In this document: positions 57,404-64,000 of the stretch, piece by piece | Numbering within the stretch: position 1 is the first letter of the stretch | Layout of the letters: every line of letters starts with the position of its first letter | Assembly (NCBI RefSeq): GCF_019972155.1 | Contig: NZ_BOVL01000012.1 | Span: forward strand, 281,305-345,304 | Direction: 5' to 3' | Source of the DNA: Bradyrhizobium sp. RD5-C2 | Lineage (GTDB): Bacteria > Pseudomonadota > Alphaproteobacteria > Rhizobiales > Xanthobacteraceae | Length of the DNA stretch: 64,000 bases | Program-made: the position numbers and the translations under genes | Notes under the pieces: model-generated | Seen by the model: the letters and a program-made list of their open reading frames with translations, nothing else | The model's database searches: none | Told to the model about the DNA's origin: nothing

Positions 57404-57703
57404 CTCGATGACGAAGAACCGGGATCGGGAATATGACCGCGGCGACTTGGGTAGAGGGACAGGGGAAGAGTTCGATGCGCAAGACTGATCAAGCATCCGA
57501 CGTTCGCGTACATGTCGGCGCTGTGGGCCGAGCCCGGCCGCGGGCAGACCTCATCACCGTCCTGAATGGCTTTGGTGCGCGTGGATTTTCTATCTCAAGT
57601 TGACGGGTCGCTACACTGACGGGGGCGCGTTCCAGGCTGAAGGGCTTTGGGCCGGAACGCGACACAAAAATGGACAAAGCCGGGGACGCTGGGAGTGCAG
57701 AAA
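57404..57703. other. Intergenic region before the porin gene
   Basis: 300 bases that hold the porin promoter. A 42-codon frame with a fair ribosome-binding site lies at 57475-57603 (listed separately with low confidence). No clear dyad or -35/-10 pair was recognised. Confidence 0.4.
57475..57603 (+). CDS. Possible small ORF (42 residues)
   Basis: ATG at 57475 preceded at four bases by GGGGAAGAG, reading MRKTDQASDVRVHVG and ending GFGARGFSISS. No homology is recognised. It lies between the permease and the porin. The short length and ordinary composition make chance likely. Confidence 0.2.
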   Translation: MRKTDQASDVRVHVGAVGRARPRADLITVLNGFGARGFSISS

Positions 57704-59053
57704 ATGTCACTTTGGTCTGTAAACACCGCGCGTGCATGCGGCGTGGGGATCGCTCTGTTATCGTTGTTCGACGGCGGCGCGCATGCAGCCGATCTCTTAA
57801 CGAAGGCTCCGCCTGTGCCTTACACGGAGACCGATGATTTCTGGACACGACCGTATCTGTTCGGTGATCTCGGCAGGACGCAGCTGAAGGAGCGAGGTAT
57901 CTCGCTGGCCCTGACGCTGGGTGATGAAGCCGTCACCAACCTGTCAGGCGGCAACAGGAACACCGGCGCCAACGCCGGACAGCTGTTCTTCCAGGCCAAG
58001 TTCGACATGGCGAAACTAGCCGGCATCCAGGGCGGCACGGTCGGCCTCACGCTGGTCGATCGCTTCGGCCGCAACCTGAATGACGAGGCAGGCATTCCGG
58101 CCTTGCAGCTGACCAACGAAGTGTTCGGCCGCGGCAACATCCTTCGCCTCACCGAACTCTACTACTCGCAGAAACTGTTCGATGATCGCCTTGAACTCAA
58201 GGGCGGCCGTCTGCCGGTCGGCTCCGACTTCTTCTTCGGCCTGTGTGAGTTCATCAACCTGACGTTCTGCGGCGGTCAGCCCGGCAACATCCAGGGTGGC
58301 TACATCTACAACTGGCCGGTGAGCCAATGGGCCGGTGTCGCACACTACAACTTCACCAAGGAATGGCAGCTTTCGGTCGGCGTCTACGACGCCAATCCGA
58401 ACTATCTGACGACGTCGGACTCCGCGACCTACTTCCTGCCGGGCGTCCCCGGATCGAGCCGGGCCTCCGGCGTGCTGGTGCCGGTCGAGGTGGTCTGGGC
58501 GCCGAGCGGTCCGCTGAACGGGACCTGGCGCTTCGGCGGCTGGTATGACAGCGCGTCGACGATCGACGGCGGCCTTCCCGGTATCATAGCGATCGCCCCC
58601 GGCATCGGCGGCGTCTCGGACCAGAATCTCGGCGATCAACGCGGCCGCTATGGCATCTATGAATCGATCCTGCAGCGACTGACCGTCGAAGGTGCAAAGG
58701 CACAGGGTTGGTACATGTTCCTCAATACGACCGTCGCCGATCACCGGACATCGTATCAGGATTACCAGGTCGCTTTGGGCTTCAGGCACACCGGAACGTT
58801 CTCCTGGCGGCCCGAAGACGAAGTCGGTTTCGCGGTCGGTACGACCCACGTGAACTCGGCTGCGCTCACCCTGAATGCGGGCGGAAACGAAGTTCCGATC
58901 GAAGCCTGGTACGGGTGGCAGGCGACTGGCTGGATGAATCTCAAGTTCGACGCCCAGTACGTGATCAATCCCGGCGGGCGCGGCTACAATGCCGCCGGCA
59001 TCAAGACCGAGAATGCCTGGGTCCTTGGTCTGCGCACGCTGGTGCACTTCTGA
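57704..59053 (+). CDS. Carbohydrate porin, OprB family
   Basis: A 449-residue outer-membrane beta-barrel porin. The signal peptide ends near GGAHAA. The mature start carries WTRPYLFGDLGRTQLKERG; amphipathic strands follow (VGLTLVDRFG, LELKGGRLPVGSDFFFG, NWPVSQWAGVAHYN, LPIGSR-like turns), and the chain ends with the aromatic residue Phe in LRTLVHF, as needed for barrel insertion. OprB porins admit monosaccharides. Its place between two sugar importers suggests outer-membrane entry for their ligands. GGGAG precedes the ATG at 57704. Confidence 0.9.
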   Translation: MSLWSVNTARACGVGIALLSLFDGGAHAADLLTKAPPVPYTETDDFWTRPYLFGDLGRTQLKERGISLALTLGDEAVTNLSGGNRNTGANAGQLFFQAKFDMAKLAGIQGGTVGLTLVDRFGRNLNDEAGIPALQLTNEVFGRGNILRLTELYYSQKLFDDRLELKGGRLPVGSDFFFGLCEFINLTFCGGQPGNIQGGYIYNWPVSQWAGVAHYNFTKEWQLSVGVYDANPNYLTTSDSATYFLPGVPGSSRASGVLVPVEVVWAPSGPLNGTWRFGGWYDSASTIDGGLPGIIAIAPGIGGVSDQNLGDQRGRYGIYESILQRLTVEGAKAQGWYMFLNTTVADHRTSYQDYQVALGFRHTGTFSWRPEDEVGFAVGTTHVNSAALTLNAGGNEVPIEAWYGWQATGWMNLKFDAQYVINPGGRGYNAAGIKTENAWVLGLRTLVHF

Positions 59054-59071
59054 TCGGGAGGGGTTGCCAGC

Positions 59072-59091
59072 ATGTCTGAGCGAAACCAGCC

Positions 59092-59098
<7 letters not shown>
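59072..59098 (+). CDS. Eight-codon leader ORF overlapping the ATPase start
   Basis: ATG at 59072 follows a strong GGGAGGGG at 8 bases and encodes MSERNQPW before TAA at 59096-59098. The downstream ATPase ATG (59092) lies inside this ORF in another frame, and has no Shine-Dalgarno of its own. Ribosomes ending on the leader could restart on the ATPase. Expression is inferred only from this layout. Confidence 0.4.
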
Positions 59099-59855
<757 letters not shown>

Positions 59856-59856
<1 letters not shown>

Positions 59857-60938
59857 TGGCCACGCCCCTGGACTCTCCCATCACCTTCACCAATGTCAGC
59901 AAGGCCAAATGGTGGCAGAGCGGCTTGTTTGCCTCGCAGACCGGCTACGTCCTGCTCGCGCTGATCGCGCTGGTCGTGGTGATGAACTTCGCCAGCCCCT
60001 ATTTCCTCACCGAGGGCAACATACAGAATGTGGCGAAGAACTTTTCCTTCATCGCCATCGCCACGCTCGGCGTGACCTTTGTCATCATCACAGGCGGCAT
60101 CGATCTCTCGGTGGGCTCGGTGATGTGCTTCTCCGCGATGATCACTTCGATGGTCATGACCCACATCTCGACACCGGGCATGCCCGGCGCGGACTGGTTC
60201 GTGCATCTGGCCGATGACGGCAAGACCGTGATCGCCAATCTGCCCGGATTGATCCTGCTGGTCTCGATCCTGGCAGGACTCGGCGTCGCGCTGATCGTCG
60301 GCCTCGTCAATGGCTTCTGCATCGCGGTGCTCGGGCTATCGCCTTTCGTCACCACGCTCGGCATGCTCTCGATCGTGCGCGGCCTCGGCTACGTCGTCTC
60401 CAACGGCCGCGGCAGCTTTCCCAGCGGCCCCGAAGCGAGCTATTTCTACACGCTGACGTCGGGCGTCGTATTCGGCATGCCCGCGCCGTTCATCTACCTC
60501 GTCGTTCTCGCGGTAGCGATGGCGGTCGTGCTGCACCACACGAGCTTTGGCCGCCACGTCTTTGCCATCGGCGGCAATGAGAAGGCGGCGGCGCTGACCG
60601 GCATTTCGGTCGTGCGGGTGAAGATCGAGATCTACGTGATCTGCGCGCTGGCGGCTGGTCTGCAAGGCATCATCATCTGCGGCTGGCTGGGATCGGCGCC
60701 GGCAAACATGGCGACGTCCTACGAGCTCAACGTCATTGCGGCCGCCGTCATCGGCGGTGCCAATCTCGCCGGCGGCGCCGGCGGTCCGCTCGGAGCCATC
60801 GTCGGCTGCGTGCTGCTCGAGGTGATCCGCAACGGCCTCGTGCTCGCGCAGGTCAACTCCTACTGGCAGCAGACATTGGTGGGCGTGATCATCATCGCAG
60901 CGGTGCTGGTCGATCGCCTCCGCTCGCGCATGGCCTGA
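59856..60938 (+). CDS. ABC transporter permease, CUT2 family (FrcC-like)
   Basis: A 360-residue RbsC/FrcC-type permease with about ten hydrophobic segments. VIITGGIDLSVGSVMCFSA lies near residue 75 and GGANLAGGAGGPLGAIVG near 305. The ATG at 59856 overlaps the ATPase stop (TGATG) with GGAGG eight bases upstream. It is followed by the receptor gene. Confidence 0.93.
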
Positions 60939-61034
60939 AGAGTTCGTCCCCGGAGGATCACCAATGTCCGCCTATCCGCCTCCGGGAGCCGCTGATTTCA
61001 AGGAATAGGCACAAAAACAATGTGGAGGGAAGCA

Positions 61035-61967
61035 ATGAGGAAGACACTTCTTGCCGCCGCGGTCGTCGCCATGATGGCGACGCCCGGCTTTGCCCAGAGC
61101 TACAAGTTCGTGATCGTGCCCAAGGCGATGAACAATCCGTTCTTCGATTTCGCGCGCGACGGCTGCCAGAAGCGCGCCAAGGAGCTCGGCAGCATCGAAT
61201 GCATCTACAAGGGTCCTGTCGAGCACGAGCCGGCGACGCAAGCGCAGATCATCCAGGATTTCATCACCCAGAAGGTGGACGGCCTCGCCATCTCGGTCGC
61301 CGACGTTGCCGCGATGACCAAGTCGATCGAGGCGGCGACGGCGGCCGGCATCGCCGTCATCACGTTCGACTCCGATGCGCCGGGTTCGAAGCGGATTGCC
61401 TATATCGGCACCGACAACAAGGAGTTCGGCATCGCGCTCGGCAAGCAGTTGCTGACGCTCCGGCCCAATGGCGGCAAATACGCGATGATCTCCGGCGGAC
61501 CGGGAGCGGCCAACCTCGCCGAACGCGTCGATGGCGTCCGCGAAGCGCTCAAGGGCTCGAAGTGGACCGAAGTCGCGGGATCGCCGACCTTCTGCAACGA
61601 CGACCCTGCGCTGGGCGTTCAGCAGATGACCGATCTGCGCACCGCAACTCCCGACCTTGCTGCGATCATCCCGGTCGGCGGCTGGCCGATGTTCGCGCCG
61701 GAAGGCTTCAAGGCATTCGCCAGCAAGAGCAAGAAGGAGATCGACGCAGGCAAGTTCACGCTCGTCGTGGCCGACACCCTCAGGATGCAGCTTGAGCTTC
61801 TGAACGAGGGTTATGCCAACGGACTGATCGGCCAGCGCCCGTTCGAGATGGGCGAGAAAGCGATGGATACGCTGCTTGCCATCAAGAAGGGGCAGAAGGT
61901 GCCGGATATCATCCACACCGGTCTCGACGTCGTGACCAAGGACAACGTTGCGGCGATGCTGAAGTAG
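61035..61967 (+). CDS. ABC transporter sugar-binding protein, CUT2 family
   Basis: A 310-residue exported receptor (signal peptide ending GFAQ). Ligand-site segments are FVIVPKAMNNPFFDFARDG, ITFDSDAPGSKRIAYIGTDN and PVGGWPMF. It closes the third CUT2 importer, which has the unusual order ATPase, permease, receptor. GGAGGGA precedes the ATG at 61035. With a single-domain ATPase the system resembles the fructose-type Frc importer, but the ligand is unproven. Confidence 0.92.
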   Translation: MRKTLLAAAVVAMMATPGFAQSYKFVIVPKAMNNPFFDFARDGCQKRAKELGSIECIYKGPVEHEPATQAQIIQDFITQKVDGLAISVADVAAMTKSIEAATAAGIAVITFDSDAPGSKRIAYIGTDNKEFGIALGKQLLTLRPNGGKYAMISGGPGAANLAERVDGVREALKGSKWTEVAGSPTFCNDDPALGVQQMTDLRTATPDLAAIIPVGGWPMFAPEGFKAFASKSKKEIDAGKFTLVVADTLRMQLELLNEGYANGLIGQRPFEMGEKAMDTLLAIKKGQKVPDIIHTGLDVVTKDNVAAMLK

Positions 61968-62279
61968 CAGCCCGGAGGCCGCGTCGCCTATTCGCGGAAA
62001 ACTGCGGCTCGGCGCACAAACGGTGCCCTTAGTAACGGGGGAAGGCTACCGCGCCTTTCCCCACACCGACCAAACCTACGATATCTGCTGGGTACGTTCT
62101 CGAGCGTTGAGCGCGACGGCCTTCCGACCTACAGCAACCGGATAGATGAGCTACAAAGCGCAGAGCCCGCAGAAGGGATTTCTCCGGCGATCGCTTTTTT
62201 CAAAATGCCCGCGGCTTGCGTAGAAGATTCTTTCATCTAGCATTGATGCAGATATTTCATTTGAACGAGAGTTCTGCAC
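61968..62279. other. Intergenic region between the sugar importer and the Lrp-type gene
   Basis: 312 bases. A hairpin at 62037-62062 lies in the first third. The half nearest the Lrp gene is AT-richer (TTTTTTCAAAATG near 62200, TTTCATCTAGCATTG near 62230) and likely contains its promoter. No gene is supported. Confidence 0.45.
62037..62062 (+). terminator. Hairpin downstream of the Frc-like importer
   Basis: GGGGGAAGGC (62037-62046), loop TACCGC, GCCTTTCCCC (62053-62062): a ten-base stem with one G-T pair, 69 bases after the receptor stop. No T-run follows; possible factor-dependent end. Confidence 0.45.
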
Positions 62280-62789
62280 ATGAACGACATCCAAACGCTT
62301 TCGGCGGTCGCGCCTCGCCGCCTCGATGCGATTGATCGCAAGATCTTGCGGGTTCTCCAGGAAGACGCATCGCTATCGGTCGCCGAGATCGGCGAGCGCG
62401 TTGGACTTTCCTCGACCCCTTGCTGGAAGCGCGTGCAGCGTCTGGAGAACGAGGGGGTCATCACCGGCAAGGTCGCCCTCGTCGACCAGAACAAGATCGG
62501 TCTGGGTCTGTCGGTCTTCGTGTCCGTCGAGAGCGACGACCACTCCGACACGTGGCTGAGACGATTTGCGTCGGTCGTCAGCGCGATGCCCGAGGTGATC
62601 GAGTTCTACCGCATGGCCGGCGACATCGACTATGTCCTGCGCGTGGTCGTCGCTGATATGCAGAGCTATGATCTGTTCTACAAGAAGCTGATCGGCGCGA
62701 TTGCGCTGAAGAATGTGACCTCACGCTTCGCAATGGAGAAGATCAAGTCGGTGACCGCCCTGCCTGTCCCGGCACTCGCACCAGCGTAG
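62280..62789 (+). CDS. Lrp/AsnC family transcriptional regulator
   Basis: A 169-residue Lrp-type regulator. N-terminal helix-turn-helix: LDAIDRKILRVLQEDASLSV / IGERVGLSSTPCWKRVQRLE; C-terminal RAM ligand domain with FYRMAGDIDYVLRVVVADM. Lrp proteins sense amino acids. No metabolic gene adjoins directly, so targets are unknown. The ribosome-binding site is weak. Confidence 0.93.
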   Translation: MNDIQTLSAVAPRRLDAIDRKILRVLQEDASLSVAEIGERVGLSSTPCWKRVQRLENEGVITGKVALVDQNKIGLGLSVFVSVESDDHSDTWLRRFASVVSAMPEVIEFYRMAGDIDYVLRVVVADMQSYDLFYKKLIGAIALKNVTSRFAMEKIKSVTALPVPALAPA

Positions 62790-62944
62790 TCAAACGTGGC
62801 GTACGAATGACGATCAGATCGACGCACTTCGCGCGATAGGAGGGTTCGGGCCACGCGCGCGCAACTCTCGCCAGGCCGCGCTTCGCTTGCCTCGTCGGGC
62901 CAATCGATGCATCGTCATCATCCGGCTCCTCAAAGGGACTATCG

Positions 62945-63781
62945 ATGCGCTTGCTCCTGTGGGCTCTCCTGCTGCTGCTTCCCGCGCAGGCTTCCGCCGC
63001 GCCGCTTTGGCAAACCCTTCCGCCGACGCCGCCCGCTGTCTCCGGTGAACGCAGCGGCCATGCCAAGGTCAATGGCATCAGCCTGTACTACGCAACCATC
63101 GGCCACGGACCGCCGGTCGTCCTGCTCCATGGCGGACTTTCCAATTCGGACTACTGGGGTCATCAGGTCAAGGCGCTCGCCCGCCGGCACATGGTGATCG
63201 TCGTGGACAGCCGTGGCCACGGCCGCAGCACACGTGACGACCGCCCCTATGGATACGACCTGATGGCCGATGACATCGTCGCGCTTCTCGATGCGTTGCA
63301 TATCGCCAAGGCCGACGTCGTCGGCTGGAGCGACGGTGCCATTCTCGGGCTCGATATCGCACTCCGTCATTCAGACCGTGTCGGAAAGGTCTTCGCGTTC
63401 GCTGCCAACACGGTGACGTCGGGTGTCCAGGAGGGCGTGGAGAAAGCCCCTGTGTTCGCGCGCTTCATCGAGCGAGCCCGCGGCGAGTACGCCAAATTGT
63501 CCGCCACACCGAAGGATTACGACGCCTTCGTCACGCAGATCACCAAGATGTGGGAGACCGAACCGAACTGGACTGATGATCAGCTACGTTCGATCAAGGC
63601 GACGGTCCTGGTGGTGGATGGCGATCATGATGAGGCGATCAAGCGCGCTCACACCGAATATATCGCCGCCACCATCCCGAACGCCGGGCTGCTGATCCTG
63701 CCCAACGTCAGTCATTTCGCCTTCCTGCAGGATCCCGCATTGTTCAATGCGGCCCTTCTGCATTTCATCGATGGCAACTGA
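62945..63781 (+). CDS. Secreted alpha/beta hydrolase
   Basis: A 278-residue alpha/beta hydrolase with a signal peptide (MRLLLWALLLLLPAQASAA). Oxyanion segment LLHGGLSNSDYWG, nucleophile elbow GWSDGA (Ser near residue 129, with Trp and Asp flanking it instead of the common GxSxG His-Ser-Met/Leu), acid DGDHDE and His in NVSHFAF complete the triad. It probably acts in the periplasm on an ester or lactone. It stands alone, 155 bases after the Lrp-type gene. Confidence 0.87.
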   Translation: MRLLLWALLLLLPAQASAAPLWQTLPPTPPAVSGERSGHAKVNGISLYYATIGHGPPVVLLHGGLSNSDYWGHQVKALARRHMVIVVDSRGHGRSTRDDRPYGYDLMADDIVALLDALHIAKADVVGWSDGAILGLDIALRHSDRVGKVFAFAANTVTSGVQEGVEKAPVFARFIERARGEYAKLSATPKDYDAFVTQITKMWETEPNWTDDQLRSIKATVLVVDGDHDEAIKRAHTEYIAATIPNAGLLILPNVSHFAFLQDPALFNAALLHFIDGN

Positions 63782-63845
63782 CAGACCGACCGTCGGGAGC
63801 ACAAAATCGCCAGAAATGGTGGACGAGCGCACCAATTCGCAGCCT

Positions 63846-63922
63846 TGGTAGCGGGAGAGGGACTCGAACCCCCGACCCCAGGATTATGATTCCCGTGCTC
63901 TAACCAGCTGAGCTACCCCGCC
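63846..63922 (-). tRNA. tRNA-Met (anticodon CAU, elongator type)
   Basis: Read on the minus strand it starts GGCGGGGTAGCTCAG, with D-arm GCTC/GAGC, anticodon stem CGGGA/TCCTG, loop ATCATAA (anticodon CAT), T-arm GGGGG-TTCGAGT-CCCTC and encoded CCA end. The 77 bases fold into a full cloverleaf with two G-T pairs in the acceptor stem. The first acceptor pair is G-T rather than the mismatch of initiators, so it is elongator Met. A tRNA-Ile(CAU) read through lysidine is less likely. Confidence 0.95.
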
Positions 63923-64000
63923 ACAGGCTCGCGATCGGCGGCATGGAGCCGCGGGGGCGAACGCGCGGCATATAAAGAGGGGCATGCTCGCCTGTCAAGC

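Noticed and set aside
57409..57489. 26-codon ORF after the permease gene
   Set aside because: No ribosome-binding site and overlaps a slightly better candidate; no evidence of coding.
63846..63922. tRNA as integration site of a genomic island
   Set aside because: tRNA-Met can serve as an attachment site, but no integrase gene or repeated tRNA 3' end is visible in the window.

Overview
The window is 64 kb of GC-rich DNA with dense genes, short spacers and frequent ATGA or TGATG overlaps. It looks like chromosome of a soil or plant-associated alphaproteobacterium. A Bradyrhizobium-type genome (Nitrobacteraceae) is the best guess, from protein style, the number of solute-binding-protein ABC importers, and intergenic palindromes at 2777-2899 and 7598-7704 that resemble bradyrhizobial repeats. 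That assignment is inference. I see no phage, insertion sequence, CRISPR array or rRNA. One tRNA-Met(CAU) sits at the right edge.

Left part (1-26 kb), mixed metabolism and regulation: the 3' part of a metallo-beta-lactamase-fold lactonase gene, a lactonase/cysteine-hydrolase fusion whose hydrolase half has Ser in place of the catalytic Cys, an azoreductase-type flavoprotein, a two-component pair, a Gly/His-rich secreted protein, catalase, Tex, an aldose dehydrogenase plus lactonase pair resembling the non-phosphorylating L-fucose route, a YdhR-type monooxygenase divergent from its probable TetR regulator, two methyltransferases, a hydrolase, a membrane protein, an amino-acid-type binding protein, a DUF4424 group, an AraC regulator, and paaG-paaZ with a PaaR-like TetR.

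Centre (26.2-51.4 kb), the most interesting part: two adjacent modules that look built to import and open cyclic amides or related N-heterocycles. Module 1 (27.3-36.4 kb) is a Liv-type importer followed by a LamB/YcsF protein (PxpA), a free biotin carrier, a biotin carboxylase and two proteins homologous both to PxpB/PxpC and to the carboxyltransferase domains of urea carboxylase. Two paralogous LysR regulators bracket it. Module 2 (37.7-51.4 kb) is an AraC regulator, HyuA/HyuB (ATP-dependent hydantoinase/oxoprolinase family), a ribose-type importer with a TorT-like binding protein, and a three-subunit molybdenum hydroxylase translationally coupled to the importer. A plausible logic is uptake, ring hydroxylation to a lactam, then ATP-dependent ring opening. 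The substrates are unknown.

Right part (51.4-64 kb), sugar uptake: an SDR dehydrogenase, a ROK repressor, two further ribose-type (CUT2) importers with an OprB-family porin between them, an Lrp-type regulator, a secreted alpha/beta hydrolase and the tRNA. Recurrent small-scale structure includes strong GC hairpins directly after binding-protein genes inside operons, TetR-type dyads at the paa and ydhR loci, three direct repeats before the response regulator gene, a paired intergenic motif, and an 8-codon leader ORF overlapping an ABC ATPase start.
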